From positions 27,801 through 91,800 of the forward strand of contig JACRJO010000031.1 of the NCBI GenBank assembly GCA_016219985.1: 64,000 nucleotides of DNA, given 5' to 3'. The position numbers were made by a program, and so were the translations under genes. Shown here piece by piece: positions 54,346 through 63,958 of this stretch (the stretch's first letter is position 1; every line of letters begins with the position of its first letter). The notes under the pieces were generated by a model. That model was not told where the DNA came from. It worked only from the letters and a program-made list of their open reading frames with translations, and did not search any database. Origin of the DNA: Sphingobacteriales bacterium (GTDB taxonomy: Bacteria > Bacteroidota > Bacteroidia > Chitinophagales > Chitinophagaceae).

Positions 54346-55950
54346 CTACTTCCCCGCCGGCTCCAGTTTGTACCAGTAGGTAAAGAATTCTTTATACTCA
54401 TTGAAATTCAAACCCTGCTTGCCGATTGGAATGAGCAGAAAATCCTGGCCGGGTTCGGTGAGTGCATAGTTCATATAATAACTGTAGTTACCTTTCTGGT
54501 TTAAACCGAGTTGTTTCCGGCTGATGATAGTTCCGTCCTTCCCGATCTCGGCTTCCGCTAACACCAGGCCGTCCGGAGAATTAAAAGTATATACTGGCTT
54601 GTCGATCGGCTGATTTATGTTTTTTTCGTAATCGAGGTACACCATGGCAATGGAACCGGCTTTGCCGAGAATATGAACCCGGGAAAAAGGACTGGACAGG
54701 GCACCCGGCAAGGACAGGAAAATGCGCCGGGGCAGGAAGGCGGGTGTGGCGGCACCTGTTTCCTTATTGATAAAAACAGAGATGACCGAGCCGGCTTCAA
54801 AGATACCCCAGCTTTTGGGCCGCTGGTTGCCATACTGTGTGGTTTCAGACCGGAGGATCTCCGGCGCCCCGGTGAGCACGAGGTCGCCATTGTCTAATTC
54901 TGTAAGCTGGGGCCTGAAAGTAAAAACATAGAGGATATTGGCCGACTTTACACTGCCCTTCCCGATCAGCGCGGTCATGAATTCCGCGGAAAAGGGATAG
55001 ATCAGGGGTTTTTGCAGTTTGTTTTCGCGGAGATCATAACTCGTTACAAAGACCCCGTGGCAGTACAAATCATCTCCTTTGTTGTTGTTCAGTGCAGAAT
55101 AGAGGTAAACAGATTGCTTGTCCCGGGATAACTGGCAGTCCAGCGGGTAGGGGTATTTTCCGGGTACCAGGTTATTTACACTCAGCTGATCCTTCTTGCC
55201 TGCCTGGTCGATCGTCAGCAGTTTTCGGTCCCCCTCCTTACTATTTAAAGGGACTAAGACAAAACCGTCATTGGTGATAATCCCCTTTGCGGTGCTGTAT
55301 TCACCGGCCCCGCTGACCGGCACTTCATATTTTTTTTCTGTTTTCAGTTCCCGGGTCAGTACCTGTACATTCACGGTCTTCCCGGAACTTACAACGGTAA
55401 ACAGGATGTGGCTGTTATCCGGTGATACGGCATATTGTACCGGTATTTCAGTAACAAATTCGCTGACATTCATAATCCCGACATTCTTTACCGGGACACT
55501 GAATAATTTTACCGGTTCGGATAAAGCCAGGCTGACCGTATCCACTGCTGCAATATAATAGTCAAACGATTCCTTTTTATAATGTTTAAAATAACCGACC
55601 AGCAGCTGGTCATTAAAATGAATAAGCTCGGGATTAATATTGGCAAAATTCTTTTCCCCGTTTTCCACCTTGCTTTCTTTGACGAGGTTCATATTTATAT
55701 CATACTTCGCAATTTCAAACGCGTTTTTGATATCAAAAACCTTGGTGAAGAGCCATTTGCTGGCCCCCGTACTCTTGTTCATATAAATACTGTACAGGGA
55801 TCCCCGGAAGGACATCGAATTGGAGATCACATGGTTTTTATTAAGCCGTTCGGTGATCTTGAATTCTGCGGAGGAGCTGACCTTAAAATGCTGGCCATAG
55901 CCGGCAGCACCTGCAAAGGCGAATAGCAATAACAGGGTGAATTGTTTCAT
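54346..55950 (-). CDS. Secreted beta-propeller-like protein
   Basis: 534 residues with a signal peptide (FTLLLLFAFAGAAGYG, then Q). The chain is composed of repeated four-strand units such as ELIHFNDQLLVGYFKHYKKE, YAVSPDNSHILFTVVSSG, DCQLSRDKQSVYLYSALN and LTELDNGDLVLTGAPEILR, spaced about 50-60 residues apart, suggesting a beta-propeller. No catalytic signature or T9SS domain seen. Promoter with exact -7 box TACATTTG at 55981-55988. Probably periplasmic or outer-surface; role unknown. Confidence 0.65.
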   Translation of the reverse strand: MKQFTLLLLFAFAGAAGYGQHFKVSSSAEFKITERLNKNHVISNSMSFRGSLYSIYMNKSTGASKWLFTKVFDIKNAFEIAKYDINMNLVKESKVENGEKNFANINPELIHFNDQLLVGYFKHYKKESFDYYIAAVDTVSLALSEPVKLFSVPVKNVGIMNVSEFVTEIPVQYAVSPDNSHILFTVVSSGKTVNVQVLTRELKTEKKYEVPVSGAGEYSTAKGIITNDGFVLVPLNSKEGDRKLLTIDQAGKKDQLSVNNLVPGKYPYPLDCQLSRDKQSVYLYSALNNNKGDDLYCHGVFVTSYDLRENKLQKPLIYPFSAEFMTALIGKGSVKSANILYVFTFRPQLTELDNGDLVLTGAPEILRSETTQYGNQRPKSWGIFEAGSVISVFINKETGAATPAFLPRRIFLSLPGALSSPFSRVHILGKAGSIAMVYLDYEKNINQPIDKPVYTFNSPDGLVLAEAEIGKDGTIISRKQLGLNQKGNYSYYMNYALTEPGQDFLLIPIGKQGLNFNEYKEFFTYWYKLEPAGK

Positions 55951-55980
55951 AAAATGGGTTTATTACATGAAGTATATGCG

Positions 55981-56008
55981 CAAATGTAGCAATTCAGGCA
56001 ATAAACAA
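55981..56008 (-). promoter_or_regulatory. Promoter of 54346-55950 (TTG - 17 bp - TACATTTG)
   Basis: On the minus strand TTG (56006-56008) and TACATTTG (55981-55988) are separated by 17 bases; the -7 box is 30 bases before the ATG at 55950. Confidence 0.55.
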
Positions 56009-56154
56009 GGCGCACTCCTGGTCCGCTTTATCGCATCCTCCGGGCAGTCCTGTCCTGGACATCGCATACCCTGGCATTGCCTCAGCAAAGTAAAGATCCC
56101 CGCCAGGGAGCCCCCGGCTCCTTATTACCCCCCTCCCCGGTTGCTCTTTTTTTC

Positions 56155-56210
56155 TCATTCTTTGGGGTAATAGGGGGCCTATATACTGACTGTACGCCGT
56201 TCTTCAGCCT
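56155..56210 (-). pseudogene. Decayed 3' end of an NTF2-like lipoprotein gene (copy A)
   Basis: The sequence TACTGACTGTAC and flanking bases align with the 3' end of the intact gene at 63049-63594, with a deletion of about ten bases and scattered changes. In one minus frame it still reads YSQYIGPLLPQRM, against YSQYKRPLLPKKK in the intact gene. From 56211 to 56606 I see no other feature; 56569-56576 has a near -7 box (TACATTTA) that could serve the next gene. Confidence 0.55.
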
Positions 56211-56606
56211 ATTTATACCAGGATAACAGCATCAGGAAACGGGATCTGCCGTTGCTTTTTCCATCCTGTAATTTTTTTTCAACGATTCACTTTTCCGTAA
56301 ATACCCGGTAAAATCAACCGTATTGTGGCGGTGTGGCCGGAGCCTGCAGTTACGTTTCGGCTGGGATTGGGAGAGCCGGTCGTTTAAAAAAGTTGATTTA
56401 CCCGATTTGAATTATTGGATATTACGGTCGTTCATAGAAGTTAGTTTGCTAAAGTAAACTATTAATTATTAAGTACTTCTAATAAGCGTAACCCGGAATT
56501 AGGCATCTTTTCTGCTTTAGATGATCTTAATAATCAATAATCTGGTATTAAAACTCTTTCCGTTTTTACTACATTTACCGTTAGTAGATAACCGAATCCT
56601 AATTCC

Positions 56607-59600
56607 GTGGCTCCACGTCATTTTCTGATACTTTTTTTATTCGTACTGGGATACAGCTCTCTTTCTGCGCAGCAGGGAGGGCATACTGGGCGGCCGAATA
56701 ATTTTTGCGGGGTAACAGCTTCTTTTTCTCCCGGAAATGATTCTGTACTGACACTAGCTCAGCAATACGACCTGTTCACCTTCGTCAATACCAGCAGCAA
56801 TGCCACCGATTATCAGTTCTGGGTGGATCATTTTTCCATACAAATGAATACACCCCTGAATTTTTCATTTAACCCGGGGTTGACCGAAATCAAACTGGTG
56901 GCTTATAACGGGGACTGCACGGACACTGCGATCTGTTATTATTTCCAGCCGGGTGAGTTTCCGCCGGATACGAATAACCTGAAAATGTATTATGGCAAAC
57001 CGCAATCCACTGAGTATATCCGGGGTTTCGCCCGTACCGAAAACGGGGGCTTTCTTTATGCGGCCACCCGGGAACAAAGCGGCTACATGAATCAGCCACA
57101 GCGTGGTTACCTGTTTAAAACCAGGGCCACGGGCTGTGTGGAATGGTCTTTTATTGTGGACTCCACCAACCGGATGAACTTCATAAGCACCCTTGATAAA
57201 ATCGCGGTTATACCCGGTGGTGGCGGTTATTACGCCGCCGGATCTACTGAGTCAAACACCCATTTTATTGCGAAATTCACCACTAACGGCAGCATCAGCT
57301 GGGTAAAGAAAATGCAGGTGCCACCGTTAAATAATTTGCCAGCCGTCTTCCAGATTCATTCGATTGAAGCGATGCCGGATGGGGGCGTCCTGCTGCTGGG
57401 GAATACGTTTTATAAAAACCTCTTTCTTTGCCGGCTCGGGGCAAATGGTGCCCCCCTCTGGCAACGGGAACTCAATGCCGGGGATGAAATGTATCTTGGC
57501 GGAATGCAGAATATGCTGGTGAAAGACGGGGCCATTTACATCAATGGGTTTATGAGCTATCGCTATGGCGTCGATTATACTTATATGAGCCTCGTTATGA
57601 AACTGGATTATAACGACGGGCAGGTAATATGGATGAATCGTTACCGTGAAACAGGCGGGGATATTACCATGGGTAATATGATTGCCGAAGACAGCACCAT
57701 CCTGATTGCCACCATCTGCAGTCCCGTGCAGGCAGGAACCTATACTACAGGATCCATTCTGCGGCTTGATACGACCGGCGCCATCCGTTCGGTGACATCG
57801 GTTAACGGTAGCTTGAAGTACTATGCGATGAAACCCGTGCTCAGGCGGGTTTCAGGGAAACACTATTACCTGCTTTCTGCAGGTTTTCAGCCCCTGGATC
57901 TGCAACCGTATATCTCTCATCAGACCAAACTGGCCAAACTTGATTCCAACTTTAATGTGGTCTGGTCCAAACACCACGCGGCCATACAGCTGGGACAATA
58001 CACCTATATGGAACCCGACAGCGATGAATCGCTGGTTATGGCCGGTAATGAAAACGGGAATGTTTTGGAATACTATCATTCCTTCTCCCCCAAAATCGTG
58101 GTGCGTAAACTGGATTCCTCGGGTACAGAAGCCCTGACTAATTGCCTGCTTGGTAATCAGTCAATGACCCGCGAAAACTTCACGGGGTTGCTGCAGGAGC
58201 CGGTGACAGGTCTTGCACCATCCACACCTGCTTATCCGTTTACCGATTTATACCTCGCCGGCCGGACCTATTATCCCGAAATGCGGTATAAGTGTCCCGA
58301 CTATGTGGACTCCTGCAGCTTTATTAAGGTAACGGGACCTGCCTCGGTCTGTAATATCAGCAATGCCTACACATATAAGGTGCACCGTAACAGGGCCTGC
58401 GGACAGCCCGTGGAATGGCAGATCAGCGCGGGCGTTACAATACTGAACCAGACGGATACTTCTGTTATCGTCCGGTTTCCTGATTTTGGCAATTATTCCA
58501 TAGCCGGCGCTCTGAACTTTAGTTGTTTCCCGGTAAAAGACAGCCTCCCTGTTATTGCCGCATCCATATCACCGCTGCTGGAACTGGGACCGGATACCAG
58601 CATTTGTCCCGATAATACCATACAACTGCACGCGGGTCACCGGTACCTGAGTTACCAGTGGAATACCGGCAGTACCGATTCCCTTATTTCTGTTTCCAGC
58701 CCCGGAAAATACTGGGTGGATATCACCGATTCCTGTGGCAACCTGATGACAGATACCATCAATGTGATGCCTGCCGCGGTACTGCCCATCAGTATTGGCC
58801 CCGACCGCAGCAAGTGCAATTCAGATACCCTCCGGCTGAATGCACCTCCCGGTTTCCTCAATTATGCCTGGTCGCCGGCCTATAATATCAGTTCCGTTAC
58901 CGCACAGCAGGTGGCCGTAAATCCCTCTGTGGATACTTCCTATTATATTAAAGCGGAGAAAACACCCGGGTGTTTTGCTTATGATACGGTCCGTATCACT
59001 GTGCATACTTCACCGCCCATCAGCCTGGGAGCCGATAAAAGCATCTGCAGCGGCGACAGCCTGCTGCTGGACGCAGGTCCCGGCTTCAGCCAGTACAATT
59101 GGAACACAGGGGCGCAGACACAAGTGGTTAAGATACAAACAGCAGGCCAGTTTGATGTAACCGGTATTACCGTGCAGGGTTGCCGCTCTGCGGACACGTT
59201 CCGGCTCATCAATGTATATGCTTTACCAATCGTAAGCCTTGATCCCGATACCACCCTTTGTACCGGCAGCAGCCGGATGCTTGACGCGGGTTCAGGCTAT
59301 GCCCGGTATACCTGGAATAACGGCAGTACTGCACAGACCCTTACTGTTACCGGCACAGGACTTTATGCCGTGCTGGTAACAGATAATAATGGGTGCAATG
59401 GCAGGGATACCACGCGGATCAGCGGCATCCTGCCCCTGCCGTCCGGTTTCCTCTTTACAGATACTGCTATCTGTTCCTATGGCAGCCTGCAACTGATCGC
59501 GGTACCCTCTTTCACAGCCTACCACTGGAGCACTGGCAGCAGGGCCGCATTTGTGAGTATCAGTCAGCCGGGTATTTACTGGCTGGATGCCACGGATAAA

Positions 59601-59927
59601 AACAACTGTACCGGCCGTGATTCCGTTATTGTAAGCCTGAAGGAATGTATGAAGGGACTTTATGTGCCAACGGCCTTTACACCCAATAATGACGGGAAAA
59701 ATGATGTACTGAGACCATTCCTATTCGGTAATGTGAAGAAATATGATTTCCGTGTTTTCAACCGTTGGGGTGAAATTGAATTTCAGACAAAGGATCTCTC
59801 CACAGGTTGGAACGGAACCTGTAACGGATTGTTGCAGGATGGTAATGTTTATGCCTGGATCTGCCGTTACCAGCTGGAGGGTGGGGAAGAGAAAATGGAG
59901 AAAGGAACGGTGCTGCTGATCCGGTAA
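56607..59927 (+). CDS. T9SS type B-sorted adhesin with propeller head and five Ig-like repeats
   Basis: 1,106 residues. GTG is the only possible start after an upstream stop and leads into a signal peptide (FLILFLFVLGYSSLSAQ). Residues about 30-120 are PKD-like, about 120-530 a propeller with PQQ-like blades (GGFLYAATREQSGYM, GGVLLLGNTFYKNLFLCRLG), then five Ig-like repeats of about 80 residues, each with an LGPDTSIC-type start and a YxWNTG motif. The C-terminal about 90 residues (LYVPTAFTPNNDGKNDVLRP, FRVFNRWGEIEF, GNVYAWICRY, GTVLLIR) are the gliding-motility-associated/type B T9SS sorting domain. Exported to the surface and anchored through a PorP/SprF partner, probably elsewhere. Its 3' half is paralogous to that of the next gene. 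Confidence 0.88.
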   Translation: MAPRHFLILFLFVLGYSSLSAQQGGHTGRPNNFCGVTASFSPGNDSVLTLAQQYDLFTFVNTSSNATDYQFWVDHFSIQMNTPLNFSFNPGLTEIKLVAYNGDCTDTAICYYFQPGEFPPDTNNLKMYYGKPQSTEYIRGFARTENGGFLYAATREQSGYMNQPQRGYLFKTRATGCVEWSFIVDSTNRMNFISTLDKIAVIPGGGGYYAAGSTESNTHFIAKFTTNGSISWVKKMQVPPLNNLPAVFQIHSIEAMPDGGVLLLGNTFYKNLFLCRLGANGAPLWQRELNAGDEMYLGGMQNMLVKDGAIYINGFMSYRYGVDYTYMSLVMKLDYNDGQVIWMNRYRETGGDITMGNMIAEDSTILIATICSPVQAGTYTTGSILRLDTTGAIRSVTSVNGSLKYYAMKPVLRRVSGKHYYLLSAGFQPLDLQPYISHQTKLAKLDSNFNVVWSKHHAAIQLGQYTYMEPDSDESLVMAGNENGNVLEYYHSFSPKIVVRKLDSSGTEALTNCLLGNQSMTRENFTGLLQEPVTGLAPSTPAYPFTDLYLAGRTYYPEMRYKCPDYVDSCSFIKVTGPASVCNISNAYTYKVHRNRACGQPVEWQISAGVTILNQTDTSVIVRFPDFGNYSIAGALNFSCFPVKDSLPVIAASISPLLELGPDTSICPDNTIQLHAGHRYLSYQWNTGSTDSLISVSSPGKYWVDITDSCGNLMTDTINVMPAAVLPISIGPDRSKCNSDTLRLNAPPGFLNYAWSPAYNISSVTAQQVAVNPSVDTSYYIKAEKTPGCFAYDTVRITVHTSPPISLGADKSICSGDSLLLDAGPGFSQYNWNTGAQTQVVKIQTAGQFDVTGITVQGCRSADTFRLINVYALPIVSLDPDTTLCTGSSRMLDAGSGYARYTWNNGSTAQTLTVTGTGLYAVLVTDNNGCNGRDTTRISGILPLPSGFLFTDTAICSYGSLQLIAVPSFTAYHWSTGSRAAFVSISQPGIYWLDATDKNNCTGRDSVIVSLKECMKGLYVPTAFTPNNDGKNDVLRPFLFGNVKKYDFRVFNRWGEIEFQTKDLSTGWNGTCNGLLQDGNVYAWICRYQLEGGEEKMEKGTVLLIR

Positions 59928-59959
59928 GATTTTTCCCCGCAGTTGTTATTTATAAGAAT

Positions 59960-59982
59960 AAAAAAACCCCCGGGAGCGGGGG
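59960..59982 (-). terminator. Orphan minus-strand terminator (duplicate)
   Basis: CCCCCG and CGGGGG form a hairpin around GGAG, with a run of A before it (a T run on the minus strand). It matches the terminator of the gene at 63049-63594 but there is no intact minus gene behind it. Confidence 0.65.
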
Positions 59983-59992
59983 CCACTCCAGC

Positions 59993-60060
59993 TCATTTCT
60001 TTTTGGGTAACAGGGGGCGCTTAGACTAACCGTACAAGCGATCTTGCCTTTTTTCAGCAG
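59993..60060 (-). pseudogene. Decayed 3' end of an NTF2-like lipoprotein gene (copy B)
   Basis: On the minus strand the end reads RPLLPKKK then stop, identical in protein to the end of the gene at 63049-63594, but a one-base deletion upstream breaks the frame. The preceding residues LKKGKIACT replace MKNGKIIWY. It lies with the duplicate terminator right after the first adhesin. Confidence 0.75.
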
Positions 60061-60096
60061 GTAAAAATCCCTCTTCCATTTCCGTCCTTTCTTTTC

Positions 60097-60104
60097 TACT
60101 TTTG
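60097..60104 (+). promoter_or_regulatory. -7 box (TACTTTTG) of the NHL adhesin gene
   Basis: Exact TAnnTTTG match nine bases before the ATG at 60114, predicting a very short leader. It overlaps a TTG at 60102 that is an unlikely start. Confidence 0.55.
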
Positions 60105-60113
60105 TCATTCTCT

Positions 60114-62984
60114 ATGTACCGCAAACCTATCCTTATACTCCTCCTCTGCTGCCTATGGCATGTTTCCATGTCGCAAATCATCAGTACTTATGCGGGTACG
60201 GGCATCAACGGGTATTCCGGGGATGGGGGGCCGGCCACGGCGGCGCAGCTCTATGACCCCTTTGATGTGGTAGCTGATAATATGGGGAACCTTTATATCT
60301 CTGACAGGATGAATAACCGGATCCGGAAAATAAACAGCGCTGGAGTGATTACGACTTATGCGGGTACGGGCACCCTGGGCTATAGCGGTGACGGAGGACC
60401 TGCCCTGAATGCCAACCTCTTTAATCCGATCTATATGTGCCTGGATCCGGCAGGTAACCTTTTTTTCACGGACCAGGATAATCACGTAATCCGGAAAATC
60501 AACCCGGCGGGGATCATCAGCACGATCACGGGTAACCTACCCACCGGCTATTCGGGAGATGGGGGGCCGCTGGCCCTGGCACAATTCCAAAGTATTTCCG
60601 GTGTGCAGTCCGATGCCGCCGGTAATCTCTATATCTCCGATTTCGGGAACCATATTATCCGTAAAGTAAATACGGCCGGGATCATAACTACGTTTGCGGG
60701 TACTCCCCAATTATTGGGTTTTGCCGGTGACGGCGGTCCCGCTACCTCTGCCCGACTCTATTTTCCGTATAAAGTGCTAATAAGACCGGATGGTTCGGTG
60801 CTGATCCCCGATGTTTCTAATCACCGGATACGTATGGTAAACCCGGCGGGGATCATCAGCACGATCGCCGGTAACGGTCTGGGGGGAAATACAGGGAATG
60901 GAGGCCCGGCCCTGCAGGCCTCCCTGAACTTTCCCTGGAGTTTAGCCCTGGATGCCATGGGTAATATCTTTTTGGTGGAACCAATTAGTGACCAGATCCG
61001 GAGAATCACCGCAGCCGGTATTATTGATTTATATGCCGGTACTGGTGTTTCCGGCTATAGCGGGGATGGCGGACCTGCCCTGAATGCACAACTCCACATG
61101 CTGGCGGGTATCTGCTGCGATCCTGCAGGGAATCTCTACCTTCCCCATAGTGCTGATGACGGGGTGGTACGAAAAATAACCAACTGCCTCTCGGTAACGA
61201 TCAGCCAGCAACCAGCCAATGTAAATATCTGTGTATCGGGAAATGCCAGTTTCTCCGTTACGGCCGGCAATGCCCTGAGTTACCAATGGCAAATGAACAG
61301 CGGACCGGGCTGGACAAATATCACCGATAATGCCATGTATGCCGGTGCCCTGACAAACAACCTGACCGTTACCGGGATTACCACAGCCATGAATAACTAT
61401 CTCTACCGCTGTATGGTAAGTAACAGCTGCGGCCCGGTTTATACCAGCACTGCTATTCTGCTGGTGAATACACCGGCCCTGCCTTCAGTAAATATCACTG
61501 CCAATGTCAACAATATCTGCGCCGGCACATCCGTATTGTTTATAGCCTCGGTGCTTAACGGGGGCACCGCACCCGTTTACCAATGGCGCAAAAACGGTCT
61601 GCCGGTGGGCGCCAACAACAATACTTATTCAGATAATGCATTGGTGAACGGGGATATCATCCGTTGTGACCTGGTATCAAATGCCAGTTGTATTACCAGC
61701 AGCAGTGCGAGCAGTAATAACATCAGCATGAATGTTACCACCCCGGTAACACCCGCGGTTACGATCACATCTTCTGCCGGAACCATCTGCTACGGTACCC
61801 CGGTTACCTTTACTGCGGCTGTCACGCACCCGGGCGCAAACCCGCATTATACCTGGTTTAAAAATTCCACCAACCTGTTTTGGGACAGCCCGGTATATAC
61901 AGATAATACGCTGAATAATGGGGACCTGGTCATCTGTGTGATGCGAACCTCACTGACCTGTGTGAACTTTGACCAGGTAGTGAGCAATCCCTTAACGGCC
62001 TCCGTGAACCCCCTGGTCACCCCATCGGTTACTGTAACCGCAGGAGCATCGGCTGTCTGCCGCGATGCCACTGTGCAGTTCACCGCCACTGTTGTTAACG
62101 GGGGCAATAACCCGGTGTACACCTGGAAGAAAAATAACCAGCCAGCCGGAACCGGCAACCCGGTCTATACAGACAACAACCTGGTCAACGGAGATCAGGT
62201 TACCTGTGAAATACTTTCCAATGCAGCCTGCCTGGGCAGCAATACAGCCGTCAGTACCCCGGTAAGTATGACCGTGTATCCCGATCCGGTGGTCAGTCTT
62301 GATAAGCAAACCGGGTTATGTACAGGAACAAGCCGCCAGCTGGATGCAGGCGGTTTTAGCAGTTATAACTGGAACACGGGAGCGATTACCCGGACGATTA
62401 CCATAAATAGTACAGGCATGTATGCGGTAACCGTTACAGACCAGCACGGATGTAAAGGAGCGGATACCACTTATATCACCTGGTATCACCCCCTTCCTGC
62501 CGCATTTTTACCTGCAGATACGGGGCTTTGTTCCTATAGCAGTTTCCTGCTGAACCCGGTCTCTGCTTATAATGCCTATCAATGGAGTACAGGTAATACC
62601 GGCGCACAGATCAGGATCAGCCAGCCGGGTACCTACTGGCTCGATGTCACTGACCAGAACAACTGCACCGGCAGGGATTCCATTATTGTAAGTCCGAAAG
62701 AATGCCTGAAAGGCCTTTATGTTCCTTCAGGCTTTACCCCCAATGCTGATGGAAAGAATGACCTGCTGAAGCCCTTTCTGTTTGGTAATGTAAAAAAGTA
62801 TGAATTCCGGGTATTCAACCGCTGGGGAGAAACCGTATTCTATACCAACGACCCTGATGCCGGCTGGAATGGTGTGTACAAAGGGCAGCTGATGGACGGC
62901 AATGTGTTTGCCTGGACATGCCGTTACCAGCTGGATGGGGAGAAAGAGAAGATGGGGAAAGGAACGGTGCTGCTGATCCGGTAA
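60114..62984 (+). CDS. T9SS type B-sorted NHL-repeat adhesin
   Basis: 956 residues from ATG 60114, which opens into a signal peptide (PILILLLCCLWHVSMSQ). Six NHL-type blades, each with a form of GTGxxGYSGDGGPAxxAxL, make up residues about 20-360. An Ig-like domain follows (about 365-450), then three near-identical domains of about 95 residues (VQFTATVVNGG, NPVYTWKKN, VYTDNNLVNGDQV), then two Ig-like units shared with the upstream adhesin (LDKQTGLCTGTSRQLDAGG, SQPGTYWLDVTDQNNCTGRD) and a type B T9SS sorting domain (LYVPSGFTPNADGKNDLL, GTVLLIR). A surface-exposed propeller on a stalk is the likely structure; ligand unknown. Confidence 0.88.
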   Translation: MYRKPILILLLCCLWHVSMSQIISTYAGTGINGYSGDGGPATAAQLYDPFDVVADNMGNLYISDRMNNRIRKINSAGVITTYAGTGTLGYSGDGGPALNANLFNPIYMCLDPAGNLFFTDQDNHVIRKINPAGIISTITGNLPTGYSGDGGPLALAQFQSISGVQSDAAGNLYISDFGNHIIRKVNTAGIITTFAGTPQLLGFAGDGGPATSARLYFPYKVLIRPDGSVLIPDVSNHRIRMVNPAGIISTIAGNGLGGNTGNGGPALQASLNFPWSLALDAMGNIFLVEPISDQIRRITAAGIIDLYAGTGVSGYSGDGGPALNAQLHMLAGICCDPAGNLYLPHSADDGVVRKITNCLSVTISQQPANVNICVSGNASFSVTAGNALSYQWQMNSGPGWTNITDNAMYAGALTNNLTVTGITTAMNNYLYRCMVSNSCGPVYTSTAILLVNTPALPSVNITANVNNICAGTSVLFIASVLNGGTAPVYQWRKNGLPVGANNNTYSDNALVNGDIIRCDLVSNASCITSSSASSNNISMNVTTPVTPAVTITSSAGTICYGTPVTFTAAVTHPGANPHYTWFKNSTNLFWDSPVYTDNTLNNGDLVICVMRTSLTCVNFDQVVSNPLTASVNPLVTPSVTVTAGASAVCRDATVQFTATVVNGGNNPVYTWKKNNQPAGTGNPVYTDNNLVNGDQVTCEILSNAACLGSNTAVSTPVSMTVYPDPVVSLDKQTGLCTGTSRQLDAGGFSSYNWNTGAITRTITINSTGMYAVTVTDQHGCKGADTTYITWYHPLPAAFLPADTGLCSYSSFLLNPVSAYNAYQWSTGNTGAQIRISQPGTYWLDVTDQNNCTGRDSIIVSPKECLKGLYVPSGFTPNADGKNDLLKPFLFGNVKKYEFRVFNRWGETVFYTNDPDAGWNGVYKGQLMDGNVFAWTCRYQLDGEKEKMGKGTVLLIR

Positions 62985-63015
62985 GGTTTTTTTCCCAGTT
63001 GTTATTTATAAAAAT

Positions 63016-63038
63016 AAAAAAACCCCCGTTCCCGGGGG
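63016..63038 (-). terminator. Terminator of the NTF2-like lipoprotein gene
   Basis: On the minus strand CCCCCG and CGGGGG pair around four bases, followed by a T run (A run at 63016-63022 on plus). It is 11 bases beyond the stop at 63049 and lies between the convergent genes. Confidence 0.75.
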
Positions 63039-63048
63039 CCTTTCCTGC

Positions 63049-63594
63049 TTATTTCTTTTTGGGTAATAAGGGGCGTTTATACTGACTGTACCAGATAATC
63101 TTCCCGTTCTTCATCATATTGATATCATGGTAGACAGCCGAGTCCACTTTGCCGGTCTTATAGGTGTCAATCTCCTTGTACCAGGTTACAACCGCTGCAT
63201 CTTTTTTGTCCACCGCGTACATTTTATGCCAGGTGGCCATGTCGATGCTTACGGAACTGAGGCTGTCGCGGTAGGTAGTCCACATTTTCATCAGGCTGTC
63301 GCGGGTAACATGCAGGGATACCCCATTAGACATATCCACATCCACCGTATCGCCCATGGCGGCAGCAAGGCCTTTCAGATTGCCATCGGCCCAGTCCTTG
63401 TAAGACTGTAAAACCGTTTTCAGATCGGCATCGGAAACATTGCTGCTCCAGTTGCTGGTATAAGAAGCCGTGTAAGGCAGGCCTTCAGGCGTATCGGCAT
63501 TGCCGGCTTTTGGCGTCTCGGCCGGGACTTCTTTTTCCTTGTTGTTACAGGACAAAAACGAAAGCAGGACGAAAGAGAAGAGGATCTTTTTCAT
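63049..63594 (-). CDS. NTF2/SnoaL-like lipoprotein
   Basis: 181 residues with a lipoprotein signal (ILFSFVLLSFLSCNNKEKE). The NTF2-like body includes VLQSYKDWADGNLKGLAAAM, a helix with DSLMKMWTTYRDSLSSVS, strands DAAVVTWYKEIDTYKTGKV and the end MMKNGKIIWYSQYKRPLLP. Convergent to the NHL adhesin. Two decayed copies of its 3' end lie at 56155-56210 and 59993-60060, so it belonged to a duplicated unit with the adhesins. Function unknown, envelope-anchored. Confidence 0.7.
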   Translation of the reverse strand: MKKILFSFVLLSFLSCNNKEKEVPAETPKAGNADTPEGLPYTASYTSNWSSNVSDADLKTVLQSYKDWADGNLKGLAAAMGDTVDVDMSNGVSLHVTRDSLMKMWTTYRDSLSSVSIDMATWHKMYAVDKKDAAVVTWYKEIDTYKTGKVDSAVYHDINMMKNGKIIWYSQYKRPLLPKKK

Positions 63595-63749
63595 TATTGT
63601 TGGTTTTTGTTATAAATCAGGCCAGGAGGGATCGGGGGAGGATTGAAACGGGGGGATTGTTCTTAAAGGTAGAGTATTTGGAGAAGAAGAGGTTTATTTT
63701 GAAAACCAATCATTAATCGATTGATTATTAATTATTTATTACTTGCCTG

Positions 63750-63761
63750 CCTGCCGGCAGG
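63750..63761. repeat. Short palindrome (CCTGCCGGCAGG)
   Basis: A perfect 12-base palindrome in non-coding AT-rich DNA, resembling the inner stem of the REP-like elements. The stretch 63595-63848 otherwise holds no recognised gene. Confidence 0.45.
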
Positions 63762-63848
63762 TAAATTATTGGAAAGCGGAACGAGTCTTTATTATTTTGC
63801 TGATTCACTAAAGAGGACGAGACGGATTTCGATACCGCCATCATGTAT

Positions 63849-63890
63849 ATCCTAAGGGCTACTCAATTTTCAACCAGTGTCAATCTTTAA
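63849..63890 (+). repeat. 42-bp direct repeat, copy 1
   Basis: ATCCTAAGGGCTACTCAATT and the following 22 bases recur at 63959-64000 with two mismatches. The distance between copies is 110 bases. Confidence 0.8.
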
Positions 63891-63958
63891 AGTAATTGCC
63901 AGCAGCACGAAATAATCAGTCATTAGCAATAAATAATCCTCGTCTCCTGGTTATGCAA

